Assembly (NCBI GenBank): GCA_029245865.1
Contig: JAQWOM010000051.1
Span: 1-64,000, forward strand
Length of the DNA stretch: 64,000 nucleotides
Direction of reading: 5' to 3'
DNA from: Planctomycetota bacterium
Lineage (GTDB): Bacteria > Planctomycetota > B15-G4
Numbering within the stretch: the stretch's first letter is position 1; the number at the start of each line of letters is the position of its first letter. The position numbers and the translations under genes are program-made. The notes under the pieces were generated by a model. The model ran no database searches. It was not told the origin of the DNA and saw nothing but the letters and a program-made list of their open reading frames with translations. This document shows positions 46,079 through 54,940 of this stretch, piece after piece.

Positions 46079-46465
46079 ATGGCGTCTCACCCTCATTTCG
46101 ATGATGGCGGAACCCTCGAATGGTCCACACGCTGGGCTGACGCGCTAGCTGCCGCAAAGCCTGCGAATAAGCGAATCTTCATCGAATTCGGGCGCGAACT
46201 CTGAGGCCAATGCCGGACCCTCGTGCAGGGTCTCATGCCACAGCCCGAAATAGCCGAGATACTGAAAGAGCACTTCGTCGGCCTGGCCTCCGATTGCGAT
46301 GCACCGGAGCCCGAGGTCGTTGACCTGATCTCGACCCATCTCGCAGACGGCATGATGCTGCCGTTTGTGCTCATCACCGATGCAGACGGCGCTTTCCTGA
46401 CCGGTTGGCATGGTTCTGTCAGCCCGGAAACAATGAAAGACACTCTGAGCGGAATTCTGCCTTGA
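46079..46465 (+). CDS. Thioredoxin-like selenoprotein with Sec-Gly-Gln-Cys motif
   Basis: Predicted 128-residue selenoprotein. ATG 46079 has TGGAG eight bases upstream; the frame contains an in-frame TGA at 46202-46204 and ends at 46465. The sequence around it, FIEFGREL-Sec42-GQCRTLVQG, places Sec as the first residue of a thioredoxin CxxC motif (Sec42, Cys45). A later LPFVLITDADG supplies the cis-Pro strand of a thioredoxin fold. It has no signal peptide, so it is probably a cytoplasmic oxidoreductase; the partner is unknown. Related Sec-containing thioredoxin-like proteins are known from marine bacteria. The downstream hairpin fits a bacterial SECIS. A degraded gene or two ORFs is the alternative. 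Confidence 0.85.
46216..46232 (+). promoter_or_regulatory. Predicted bacterial SECIS element of the thioredoxin-like protein
   Basis: GACCCT (46216-46221) pairs with AGGGTC (46227-46232) around the 5-nt loop CGTGC, with a possible wobble extension by one pair. The loop starts 17 nt after the TGA and its second base is G, within the known range for bacterial SECIS. The first four loop bases (CGUG) are the same as in the peroxiredoxin element. Confidence 0.78.
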
Positions 46466-46489
46466 AGAGGGCTAAGAATGTTCCGGAAT

Positions 46490-46590
46490 CCCCCCCAAAA
46501 TGACGAAGAGGGGGTAAACTTCGGAGGTCAGGCGGTGCCCAAAACATGATCACAAAAATGGGCACACCCTTGAGGGGCGGAGGCCCCCCT
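46490..46590 (+). ncRNA. Hairpin-rich intergenic segment, possible structured RNA
   Basis: Three stem-loops precede a strong terminator: CCCCC..GGGGG (46490-46514), GTGCCCA..TGGGCAC (46535-46565) and AGGGG..CCCCT (46573-46590). No ORF of good coding quality covers them; the subtilase signal peptide begins at 46672. They could be the structured 3' UTR of the selenoprotein mRNA, a small RNA, or an mRNA leader element. I do not recognise a known riboswitch. Confidence 0.4.
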
Positions 46591-46592
46591 AT

Positions 46593-46624
46593 GACCCGGG
46601 ATTTCGCGGATCCCGGGTCCTTTT
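46593..46624 (+). terminator. Strong intrinsic terminator after the thioredoxin-like selenoprotein
   Basis: A perfect 10-bp stem (GACCCGGGAT with ATCCCGGGTC, 46593-46602 and 46610-46619) closes a 7-nt loop and is followed at once by CTTTT (46620-46624). It separates the selenoprotein from the subtilase. Confidence 0.7.
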
Positions 46625-46671
46625 ACTTCGGCTGCAATCTGGCAGTGAGCCGTAGAAGTGCTCACAGAAAC

Positions 46672-49152
46672 ATGCTTGTGAATCGCTCATTCTCTGCGGC
46701 TCTTTTTCGCGCAGTAGCCTGCGCGCTGTTCGCCATGGTTTGCGCCAGCGGTGTGTTCGCGACCGCGGTTGCGAACGGAAGCTGGACCACCACTCACGAC
46801 GATGTGTTGGACCCTGCGCTACGTGAGGCAATCGCGAGCGCTGACGATCGTGAAAAAATCGCCGCCTATCTCGTCATGGCTGACCAGTTGTCGGGGGGAG
46901 AGCTCGAACGCCGGGCGAGGGCCTCCTCTGCTGGGTTGATCGATGGCCCGGGGAAAGCGACATCGCCTGCATCAGTTGCCCGCACGCGTCGGCGACTTGT
47001 GGCCGAGATGCTGAAAGCACACGCGCAGTCCACACAGCGCCCCCTACGTAGCCTGCTGGCTGCAGCGCAAAAATCCGGACAGGCCGAGTTGATCGATGTC
47101 CTCTGGATGGGCAATGCACTCTTCTTTCGAGCCGAGCCCGCAGTGCTGCAACGATTGTCTGAAATGCCCGGCGTGAATCGCATCTGCCTGATGCCCGAAA
47201 CACCCGCCTCTCGTGCTCAAGACGCGCAACCAGCGCTGCCTTCCCCTCCAGGCCTCGGGACTTACCCTTTCCTCGATAACTTTGAGTCCGGTGCACTCTT
47301 GCCGCACTGGACCGTTGCCGCATCGGGAGACGGGTATGCAGCTGTCACCGACTTGCATGACCCCGCCGGGGATTGGCACGTCGTGATGGGCACCAACACC
47401 AACTCCGTGGACTCCGTCGCCAGCCTCACGGTCGAACTGGATCTTGTAGGCGAAAAGGATGTTGGCATCCGCTTTCGACACAAAGAATTCGGTGATGAGG
47501 ATCATCCGGAAGATGGCGTCTTCGTCAGCGCCGACGGCCTCGCCTGGCACAAGGTCTACTCGCTGGAAGACGCGAGCGCGGAGTACTCCTGGGAGTGGGT
47601 CTCTCTCGACTCAATGCTTTCGGGGTTTGGAATCAGCTACACCAACAACTTCCTGGTCCGGTTTCAGTGGCGTGACAACTTCAATATTCCATCCGATGGA
47701 TTCGCATTTGATGACATCGAGATTGCTCCGGGCGTAGGCATTCAGCCGCCACCGGACATCGAGCCGCACATCGTCGCCTTGCAAGCACCTTCTCTCTGGG
47801 ACAAGGGCTTTGAAGGCTCGGGCATCCTCATCGGCAACATCGACTCCGGTGCCGATTGGCAACATCCCGATCTCATCGAGCGTGTCTGGACGAACCCCGG
47901 TGAAATCCCTGGGAACAACATCGACGATGACGCCAATGGATTCATCGATGACCTCCATGGCTGGGACTTCAAGTCCAACAGTTCGAATGTCTCCTCAACA
48001 GACCCGCACGGAACCCAGGCTGCCGGCCTCATGGTGGGAGACGGCACCCAGGGCCGCATCACAGGAATGGCGCCCGCTGCCAGCATGGCCATCTGTGAAG
48101 TCTCCAATGAGGCGCACTACTGGCAAGCACAGCAGTACTTGCTGAGCATCGGCGTCGATGTCGTGAGCAGCAGCTACAGCTACAAGTGGCCCGACCGACC
48201 GGACTACCACATGTTCCGACAACTCTGTGATGTCGAACTGGCTGCTGGAATCATCCATGCGAATTCCATTGGCAATCAGGGCGTGCTCACGAGCACACAT
48301 CCGACACCGTTCAACATCTCTACGCCGGGCAATTGCCCCTCACCCTTTGCACATCCCGACCTCGCGAGTGGTGGACGCTCGTCGGTGATGGCTTGCGGCG
48401 GCATTCAGTTGCCAGACGACAGCCTCTACAACCCTTCTGGACGTGGCCCTTCTGCATGGGAAGACATCTCGTCCTTCGACGCATCTTTCCCACACGCTCA
48501 GCTACCTGAATACTGGGATTACGAAGTCGGTGGATTCGGCGGCGGACTTCCTGGGCTTATCAAGCCAGATGTCGTCACTTACACAAACTCGGTCATGACC
48601 ACCAACCTCAATGGTGGCTACTCTCTCTTCAGCGGGACTTCAGCTGCAACCCCTCAATTGGCTGGAGCGATGGCTCTGCTCCTCGACGTGCAACCTGCAG
48701 CACAGCCTCGCCATATCGCCGCTGCACTGGAACTGAGTGCCGTGGACCTCGGCGACCCAGGAAAAGACAACCTCTTTGGATCAGGCAAGATCCAGATCTT
48801 CGACGCTGCACGCAGGCTCAAGGTGCTTGCGCGCTTTTCGCCACAAGTCGCCAGCCCTGGAGAGGCCTTTGCACTGGAAGTCTTCGGTGCACCCAACGAC
48901 ATCGTTTATGGATTCTTTCAGAGTTCCCTCGTCACCAACACTGGTGAACTGAATCTGCCTCTTCCCCTCTTTTTCCTTGGCATGCGCTTGCTCGATTCCG
49001 AGGGCGCTGCCTCCTGGAATCTCAGCGTTCCACAAGACCCTGCATTGATCGGCCTCACCGTCTGGTTTCAGGCCGCCAGTGAGGCACAAGATGGCTCCTG
49101 GGGTGGCGGACCGTTCCTTTCGGTGCCCGATTCGCTGACGGTCACCCCCTAG
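46672..49152 (+). CDS. Secreted subtilisin-like (S8) peptidase
   Basis: 826-residue exported serine protease. The signal peptide is at residues 1-35 (FSAALFRAVACALFAMV). A propeptide-like region (about 40-180) is followed by a MAM/jelly-roll-like beta domain (FLDNFESGALLPHW to FAFDDIEIAPG) inserted before the peptidase domain. The catalytic triad is Asp391 (GNIDSGADW), His446 (DPHGTQAAG) and Ser657 (SGTSAATPQ), with the oxyanion Asn in ANSIGNQG. The last 100 residues (GEAFALEVFGAP to QAASEAQDG) resemble the C-terminal domain of the SBBP protein at 14447-17050. ATG 46672 immediately precedes the signal peptide; the frame opens at 46546 inside the hairpin region. Confidence 0.9.
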   Translation: MLVNRSFSAALFRAVACALFAMVCASGVFATAVANGSWTTTHDDVLDPALREAIASADDREKIAAYLVMADQLSGGELERRARASSAGLIDGPGKATSPASVARTRRRLVAEMLKAHAQSTQRPLRSLLAAAQKSGQAELIDVLWMGNALFFRAEPAVLQRLSEMPGVNRICLMPETPASRAQDAQPALPSPPGLGTYPFLDNFESGALLPHWTVAASGDGYAAVTDLHDPAGDWHVVMGTNTNSVDSVASLTVELDLVGEKDVGIRFRHKEFGDEDHPEDGVFVSADGLAWHKVYSLEDASAEYSWEWVSLDSMLSGFGISYTNNFLVRFQWRDNFNIPSDGFAFDDIEIAPGVGIQPPPDIEPHIVALQAPSLWDKGFEGSGILIGNIDSGADWQHPDLIERVWTNPGEIPGNNIDDDANGFIDDLHGWDFKSNSSNVSSTDPHGTQAAGLMVGDGTQGRITGMAPAASMAICEVSNEAHYWQAQQYLLSIGVDVVSSSYSYKWPDRPDYHMFRQLCDVELAAGIIHANSIGNQGVLTSTHPTPFNISTPGNCPSPFAHPDLASGGRSSVMACGGIQLPDDSLYNPSGRGPSAWEDISSFDASFPHAQLPEYWDYEVGGFGGGLPGLIKPDVVTYTNSVMTTNLNGGYSLFSGTSAATPQLAGAMALLLDVQPAAQPRHIAAALELSAVDLGDPGKDNLFGSGKIQIFDAARRLKVLARFSPQVASPGEAFALEVFGAPNDIVYGFFQSSLVTNTGELNLPLPLFFLGMRLLDSEGAASWNLSVPQDPALIGLTVWFQAASEAQDGSWGGGPFLSVPDSLTVTP

Positions 49153-49172
49153 CGGGAAGAGCAGCCGGCGCC

Positions 49173-49192
49173 GAGGCTCGAGATCGAGCCTC
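49173..49192 (+). terminator. Hairpin after the subtilase gene
   Basis: GAGGCTC pairs perfectly with GAGCCTC around GAGATC, about 20 bases after the subtilase stop. There is no T-run, so terminator strength is uncertain. Confidence 0.35.
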
Positions 49193-49301
49193 ATCCGAAG
49201 GACGCCAACGAGTGCTCCTCGCTCGTCGGTACCCCTGGCTGAGTGGTAGGGTTCCCCGCGATCACATCGCCACCCGTGGCCCGTGAACCCAGGGAAAAAA
49301 C

Positions 49302-51392
49302 ATGCCTGCTGCCAAGACTTCAACCAAATCAAAGTCGTCCAAAACTGCGAAGCGAACTGCCGGCAAGAAAGCTCGGCGTAAAATGAACCCCGAGGACTTA
49401 CTCGGGCTGCACTTCGTGGGATCACCATCCATCTCACCTGATGGGCAGCGCGTGGTGTTCACCGTGAAGACGATTGGCAAGAAGAACGACTATCTGACCA
49501 ACCTTTGGATGGCAGGAGTCGGCGACAAGCCACGGCGCTTCACAAGCGGCGACAAAGATGGTTCGCCACGTTGGTCTCCGGATGGGGCACGCATTGCCTT
49601 TATCTCTCACAGGAAAAAAGGAAGCGCGCAGATCGCTGTGATCGAATCCGGGGGAGGGGAGGCGCGAGAACTCACCGAGTTTCCCGAAGGCTCCCTGGGA
49701 AGCCCTCAATGGTCACCCGATGGCCAATGGCTCGCCGTGGCTTTCCGCGAAACAGATCCCGATTGGAAGCAGTCCGCCTGTGAGGCTCGCAAGGAAACCG
49801 GTGAATGCGATCCGCCTCGCGTGCTGGATGACCCCTGGTATCGACTCGATGGCGACGGCTACTTCAACGGCCAGCGCTATCGCCTCTACGTCGTCAATGC
49901 CAACACAGGCGAACACCGCCTCCTCTACAAACAAACCACCATCGACAGCGCGGCCTTTGACATCTCTCCCGACGGCAAAGAGATCGCGCTGGTCACCTCG
50001 CGCGACAAGCGTTCCTTCGCCCGAGGGTGGACGACGGAAGTGGTGCGCATCCATGTCGCCACTGGCAAGGCCAAGGCCGTGAAAGGCATTCCGCCTGGCT
50101 ACAAAGACAATCTGCAATGGTCGCCAGACGGTCGTCGCCTCGCTTTCAGCTGGTCCGACAAAGACGGCAAAAAGCCGGGTCAAAACACCGAACTCTGGGT
50201 GGCGGATCTTGCCAAGGGAACAGCCAAGAGCCTGACCGACCGCGAAGATTACTGCCTTCTGGCCATCACGCTCAGCGATGCTGCCGAAGCAGACTTCGCT
50301 TCTGCCTACAGCTGGACACCAGATGGCAAGCGACTGTGGGTTCAGATTGGGTGGCACGGCGAGACTCACCTGGCAACGATCTCAGCCAAGGGTGGCCCCT
50401 TTCGCTTTCACACCAGTGGCAAGCGCCAGCACACACTCGGCAACCTCTCTGCAAATGGATCTCGCATTGCGTTGATGGTGGGGGATGCCACGACCCTTCC
50501 CGAAGTGCACTTCGCAGATGTCCCCAAGAGCGGCACACTAGAAAAAAGTGCCGCACTCACGCTCCGCAGAGTGAGCAATCTCAATGCCGAACTGCTGGGA
50601 AAACTCACTCTCAGCAAGCCGACGTCACGCTGGGTGAAGTCTAGCGACGGGGTCAAAGTACAAGTGTGGACCATGCTTCCTCCCGGAGCCTCGAAAACCC
50701 GCAAACGGCCGACGCTGCTGCAAGTCCACGGCGGACCACATGCGCAGTACGGCTGGGCATTCTTCCACGAGTTCCAGGTTCTGGCTGCGCAGGGATACGC
50801 CGTCGTGTTCAGCAACCCACGCGGCAGCAAGGGCTATGGCGAAGATTTTTGCGATGGAAACTCGCACTCCTGGGGAGGGCAGGACTGGGCAGACGTAGAA
50901 GCCGTTGCAAAGGACATGAGTAAGCAATCCTTCTGCAACACCAAACGCATGGGCATCTCAGGCGGAAGCTTTGGCGGCTTCATGACTCTCTGGGCCATCG
51001 GACACACGAACATGTTTCGTGCAGCTGTCTCGGACCGCTGTGTTGCCAATATGGTCAGCATGTGGGGCAGCAGCGATGTTTACATCTGGCCAGACACCGA
51101 GTTCCCTGGCAACACCTGGGACGACACCAAAGCCCTGTGGGACATGAGTCCTTTGAAGTATCTGGGGAACGCCCGCACACCCACGCTGGTCATTCACAGC
51201 GAGGGCGACCTGCGCTGCAACGTGGCAGAGAGTGAACAAGCGTACTCTGCACTTGCTACGCGAGGCATTCCGACCCGCTTTGTCCGCTACCCTCGCAGCA
51301 CGAGTCACGGCATGTCGCGTGCCGGGCCACCAGACATGCGCCTGCACCGACTTCAGCAATATCTTGACTGGTGGAAGCGCTGGATGAAGTAG
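49302..51392 (+). CDS. S9-family (acylaminoacyl/dipeptidyl) peptidase
   Basis: 696-residue serine peptidase with an N-terminal beta-propeller (blades read SPSISPDGQRVVF, SPRWSPDGARIAF, SPQWSPDGQWLAV, LQWSPDGRRLAF) and a C-terminal alpha/beta hydrolase. The triad is Ser556 in GISGGSFGGF, the Asp of HSEGDLR and the His of STSHGMSR; LQVHGGPHAQYGW and SNPRGSKGYGEDF are family marks. There is no signal peptide; the first 28 residues are Lys-rich (KTSTKSKSSKTAKR). It probably degrades short or modified peptides in the cytoplasm. Confidence 0.93.
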   Translation: MPAAKTSTKSKSSKTAKRTAGKKARRKMNPEDLLGLHFVGSPSISPDGQRVVFTVKTIGKKNDYLTNLWMAGVGDKPRRFTSGDKDGSPRWSPDGARIAFISHRKKGSAQIAVIESGGGEARELTEFPEGSLGSPQWSPDGQWLAVAFRETDPDWKQSACEARKETGECDPPRVLDDPWYRLDGDGYFNGQRYRLYVVNANTGEHRLLYKQTTIDSAAFDISPDGKEIALVTSRDKRSFARGWTTEVVRIHVATGKAKAVKGIPPGYKDNLQWSPDGRRLAFSWSDKDGKKPGQNTELWVADLAKGTAKSLTDREDYCLLAITLSDAAEADFASAYSWTPDGKRLWVQIGWHGETHLATISAKGGPFRFHTSGKRQHTLGNLSANGSRIALMVGDATTLPEVHFADVPKSGTLEKSAALTLRRVSNLNAELLGKLTLSKPTSRWVKSSDGVKVQVWTMLPPGASKTRKRPTLLQVHGGPHAQYGWAFFHEFQVLAAQGYAVVFSNPRGSKGYGEDFCDGNSHSWGGQDWADVEAVAKDMSKQSFCNTKRMGISGGSFGGFMTLWAIGHTNMFRAAVSDRCVANMVSMWGSSDVYIWPDTEFPGNTWDDTKALWDMSPLKYLGNARTPTLVIHSEGDLRCNVAESEQAYSALATRGIPTRFVRYPRSTSHGMSRAGPPDMRLHRLQQYLDWWKRWMK

Positions 51393-51424
51393 TGCGTGGC
51401 CGAGCCTGCCAACCGCATCGACTC

Positions 51425-52801
51425 TCACACCGCCGGGAATCTCACGGTCTTCAAGTTCGTGAACTCGCGAAATCCGTTTGCACCCAGCTCGCGTCCAAAT
51501 CCGCTGGCTTTGATGCCTCCGAATGGAATCCGTGGGTCGGACATGACCATCGTATTCACGGCACAGTTTCCGACCTGAAAATGGTCGGCTGCTAACCGCG
51601 CTCCGCGCTCTGCATCCGCTGTAAAGATCGCGGCGCCAAGACCGAATGGTGTTGCATTGGCGAGTCCAAAGGCGTGCTCCTCATCAACTGCCGGCACCAC
51701 GGCTGCCACAGGCCCAAAGGTTTCTTCATCGAAAGCGGGCATTCCCGGCTGGACGCCGGCAAGCACGGTCGGCGGGTAGTAAGCGCCAGGCCCATCGGGA
51801 ACTTTTCCACCAAGCAGCAATCGAGCCCCGGAGAGCACGCTCTTTCGGACCTGTTCGTGCAGTGCGTCTCGTAGATCGCGCCTCGCGAGAGGGCCGATGT
51901 CTACAGGGTCTGCACCCAAAGGGTCACCCCAGCTCTGAGACTCCATGAAAGCTACCAGCCGAGCCGTGAAATCTTTTCGAACAGCGTCCACAACGATGAA
52001 ACGTTTCGCGGCGATACAACTCTGTCCGGAATTCTGGAGACGGGACTTCGCGCAACACTGAACTGCCAAGTCAATATCGGCGTCTTCCAAGACGACGTAA
52101 GGGTCGCTTCCCCCGAGTTCCAGAACACACTTCTTCAACGCGTCACCCGCAGCGGCGGCAACCGTCGAGCCAGCCCGTGTCGAGCCCGTCAACGAAACTG
52201 CAGCCACTTCAGGTCTTGCCACCAATCGACCCACTCGATCCTCATCGAGAGTCAGGTTGGCAAACAATCCCTCCGGCAAGCCGGCATCGCGAGTCATTTC
52301 CGCCATGGCTTCTGCGCACCCCTGCACGCTTGGCGCGTGCTTGAGCAACATCCCGTTCCCTGCCATCGATGCCGGAGCCAAGCAACGGATCACTTGCCAG
52401 AACGGGAAATTCCACGGCATCACCGCCAACACCAAACCCAGCGGGCGATAGGTCAACAGCACGCGTTCGCCGTCGAGATCTACAAAGTCATCCACCAGGC
52501 AGTCGGCCGCATTCTCACTCACCCAGCGACAGGCGGACGCACATTTCAAGACCTCCGCGCGGCCCTGCGGCAACGGCTTTCCCATCTCTTGAGCCATCAG
52601 ATGGGCCAGCTCTGCCTCGCGCTGCTCGAATTGTTCTGACAGAGCTTGAAGCGGGAGGGCTCTCTCTTCAAACGGCAAGCTCGCCCAGAACTCCTGCGCC
52701 TGACTTGCAGCCATAAGCGTCACATCGAGATCAGCCTCCGACATCTCCGACCAGACCCGCAGCACGGTGTCGTTCGCTGGATTCACGGATTCGATTGGCA
52801 C
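51425..52801 (-). CDS. NAD(P)-dependent aldehyde dehydrogenase (succinate-semialdehyde type)
   Basis: 458-residue ALDH-superfamily enzyme. The cofactor motif SLTGSTRAGSTVA, the general base Glu228 in LELGGSDPYVV, and the nucleophile Cys262 in NSGQSCIAAKRF are intact; FGGIKASGFGRE closes the fold. The short length and MPWNFPFWQV region match the YneI/Sad group, which oxidises succinate semialdehyde, but the substrate is inferred. It starts at GTG 52801 and diverges from the dehydratase gene. Confidence 0.93.
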   Translation of the reverse strand: MPIESVNPANDTVLRVWSEMSEADLDVTLMAASQAQEFWASLPFEERALPLQALSEQFEQREAELAHLMAQEMGKPLPQGRAEVLKCASACRWVSENAADCLVDDFVDLDGERVLLTYRPLGLVLAVMPWNFPFWQVIRCLAPASMAGNGMLLKHAPSVQGCAEAMAEMTRDAGLPEGLFANLTLDEDRVGRLVARPEVAAVSLTGSTRAGSTVAAAAGDALKKCVLELGGSDPYVVLEDADIDLAVQCCAKSRLQNSGQSCIAAKRFIVVDAVRKDFTARLVAFMESQSWGDPLGADPVDIGPLARRDLRDALHEQVRKSVLSGARLLLGGKVPDGPGAYYPPTVLAGVQPGMPAFDEETFGPVAAVVPAVDEEHAFGLANATPFGLGAAIFTADAERGARLAADHFQVGNCAVNTMVMSDPRIPFGGIKASGFGRELGANGFREFTNLKTVRFPAV

Positions 52802-52942
52802 GCCAGCCCCCTGAAGTCCTCCACATGCTACCCAGGTTCGAGAGATTTATGCCGAACGCAGCACCAGAGAAACTTCGCGGAACTCGAGCAACCTGCCAGT
52901 CAGCCCCTTTGACACAGCCCATCTCTCGGTATCGTGTCACAC

Positions 52943-53878
52943 ATGACCGAAACACTCACCCTCGACTGCGTGCAAGCCGCTGCCAAGCGAATTGCATCCC
53001 ACATTCTTCGCACACCCATACTCACGCGAACTCACGGTGAGGCAGAGCTGCTCCTCAAACCTGAGTCGTTGCAGTTGACTGGTGCATTCAAACTGCGTGG
53101 CGCATTCAGCCTCATGACGACGCTTCCAGTTGGAACGCCAGGTGTCGTTGCACATAGTTCAGGAAACCACGCACAAGCCGTCGCCTGTGCCGCCTCCGTA
53201 CTCGGCCTGCGCGCTGTGATCGTCATGCCCTCTGATGCTCCGGAATTGAAGCGCCAACGAACAGAGGCGTGGGGAGCAGAAGTTGTCGTCGTCGGCCCCG
53301 ACAGCGACGAGCGCGCAACGCGCGCAAAAGAACTCGAAGCAAGCGAGGGGCTCATTCCAGTTCCCCCCTATGACCATCCACTTGTCGCAGCCGGCCAGGG
53401 GACAGCAGCACTCGAATTGCTGGAAGACGCAGGAACTCTCGATTGCTTTTACGCTCCGGTCAGCGGCGGCGGACTCATGGCTGGCTGCGCCACCGTGCTG
53501 CACGCCTTGCAGCCAAATATTGAGATCGTAGGCGTAGAGCCCTTGGATGGAGATGACACCGCGCGCAGCCTCGCAGCAGGTGAGCGCATCGCTGTTCCAC
53601 CCCCCCGTACGATTGCCGACGGCCTTCGTGTGCGTCGACCTGGAGAGTTCACATTTGAAGTCATACGCCAGCACGTAAAGCGCATCGAACTCGTCACCGA
53701 CGAGGAGCTACGAACCAGCATGCGCTGGGCTCTGGATGAGCTTCGCCTGGTCCTGGAGCCCAGCGGAGCTGCCTCGCTTGCCGTTGCGCTTCGCGAAGGG
53801 CGAGGGCGCTGTGGAGTGCTGCTCAGCGGTGGCAATGTCGATCCGGGGCTACTAGCCAAAGTCGCCGGCGAGACCTGA
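52943..53878 (+). CDS. PLP-dependent threonine/serine dehydratase-like enzyme
   Basis: 311-residue fold-type II PLP enzyme. The cofactor Lys50 is in LTGAFKLRGA, SSGNHAQAVA is the substrate loop, and SGGGLMAG binds the phosphate; ADGLRVRRPGE and EPSGAAS follow. It lacks a C-terminal regulatory ACT domain, so it is of the catabolic threonine dehydratase or serine racemase size class. It removes the amino group of Thr or Ser to give the 2-oxo acid. Start ATG 52943 is preferred over GTG 52934. It ends 9 bp from the convergent heme-protein gene. Confidence 0.9.
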   Translation: MTETLTLDCVQAAAKRIASHILRTPILTRTHGEAELLLKPESLQLTGAFKLRGAFSLMTTLPVGTPGVVAHSSGNHAQAVACAASVLGLRAVIVMPSDAPELKRQRTEAWGAEVVVVGPDSDERATRAKELEASEGLIPVPPYDHPLVAAGQGTAALELLEDAGTLDCFYAPVSGGGLMAGCATVLHALQPNIEIVGVEPLDGDDTARSLAAGERIAVPPPRTIADGLRVRRPGEFTFEVIRQHVKRIELVTDEELRTSMRWALDELRLVLEPSGAASLAVALREGRGRCGVLLSGGNVDPGLLAKVAGET

Positions 53879-53887
53879 CAAAAAAGT

Positions 53888-54355
53888 TCAGCCGGAGTTG
53901 GCCTTCGCACCGGGAAGGCTCTGCGCCCATGCCTTGAGAGTGTTCAAGTCATCCTCGCTTAGCTTTGAGTCAGCGTGAAATGGCTTGTAGAACCAAGGCG
54001 GCATATCCTCCGACTCGGTCATCTCAACGATCTCGCTGGCCATATAGACACGACGGTCTTCAGACCAGCTGCCCCACTCCGATAGATTCATTTCTTCGCG
54101 CCCTTCTTTCACATCGCGCTCCACCAACCATGACATCGGAGCGACGTAGCCGTACCACGGCCACGCAGTCTCCTGGCTATGGCAGTTGAAACAGGCGCGT
54201 TCAAGTATCGCGAGCACTGGCGCCGGTGCCTTCAAACTCAGAGAAGCATCAGTCGGTGGATTCGTTCGATCAACGGGAACGAACTGCGCTCCGACCAAAG
54301 CCGCAGCAAGCATGATCGACAATCTCAATGGTCTTCGACGCGGTACGTCACTCAT
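53888..54355 (-). CDS. Small c-type heme-binding domain protein
   Basis: 155-residue exported protein with an uncleaved or cleaved N-terminal hydrophobic segment (LSIMLAAALVGAQFV) and a heme motif CFNCHSQETAWPWYGY (Cys55, Cys58, His59), matching the Haem_bd (PF14376) family. MPPWFYKPFHADSKLS is the typical second block, whose Met or His may be the other axial ligand. It is expected in the periplasm. Start ATG 54355 has AAGGA about ten bases upstream; the frame is open to 54598 without similarity. The electron partner is unknown. Confidence 0.85.
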   Translation of the reverse strand: MSDVPRRRPLRLSIMLAAALVGAQFVPVDRTNPPTDASLSLKAPAPVLAILERACFNCHSQETAWPWYGYVAPMSWLVERDVKEGREEMNLSEWGSWSEDRRVYMASEIVEMTESEDMPPWFYKPFHADSKLSEDDLNTLKAWAQSLPGAKANSG

Positions 54356-54596
54356 GATTTTTATTCCTTCCGAGAAGGGCGTTCTCTGCGCGAGACAAAT
54401 GACGAGCCCGCCGCCACGGGGGGGGGCACATCGCCTTAGCAGCTTAAGAAGGATTCCAATCCAGAAACACTTTCGAATCGATTCTCGGCCTGTCGAAGCA
54501 TCGACTTGCACTTGAATACGTAAGATTTCTCGGACGTAGGCCCATTTAGTCACTCGGCCTGGAGAGTTGGCACTCCGTCCTGCTACTTTGCAGCGC

Positions 54597-54878
54597 ATGG
54601 CAAACGACGGCGTCTTTCATCCAGGTCACGACCAACTCCACGGCAAAACTGTGGTCCTCTTCACCACCGGAGCTCGAACCTACATCGGTCGCTGGGGCGA
54701 AGAGGCTGATGGAGTCGTTCACATGATGGGCGTCGCAGTGCACGAGGTCGGCACTGACGAGGGCACGCGTGATGAATGGGTTGCCAAAAGCAAGAAATTC
54801 GGGTTCGCGGTCACGGCGAACGGCGCGACGATTCCGCGTGATGAGATTGAAAAAGTCGCCTATCTGAGTGATGCGTAG
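54597..54878 (+). CDS. Small hypothetical protein
   Basis: About 93 residues, beta-rich, with DQLHGKTVVLFTTGARTYIG and a VVHMMGVAVHEV phrase suggestive of a small SH3-like barrel. I do not recognise it. ATG 54597 lacks a clear ribosome binding site; TTG 54567 with GGAG just upstream is an alternative. Coding potential is supported by length and the absence of a competing frame, but confidence is moderate. Confidence 0.55.
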   Translation: MANDGVFHPGHDQLHGKTVVLFTTGARTYIGRWGEEADGVVHMMGVAVHEVGTDEGTRDEWVAKSKKFGFAVTANGATIPRDEIEKVAYLSDA

Positions 54879-54940
54879 ATTCCACTCAACGCATCACCGG
54901 GCCACAAACACGACTGGATACGACCTCAACAGCAATGCGC

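Noticed and set aside
46202..46204. The TGA in the thioredoxin-like gene as a true stop
   Set aside because: It falls inside a CxxC-type active site, the downstream frame continues in the same phase with thioredoxin-fold sequence, and a SECIS-like hairpin follows.
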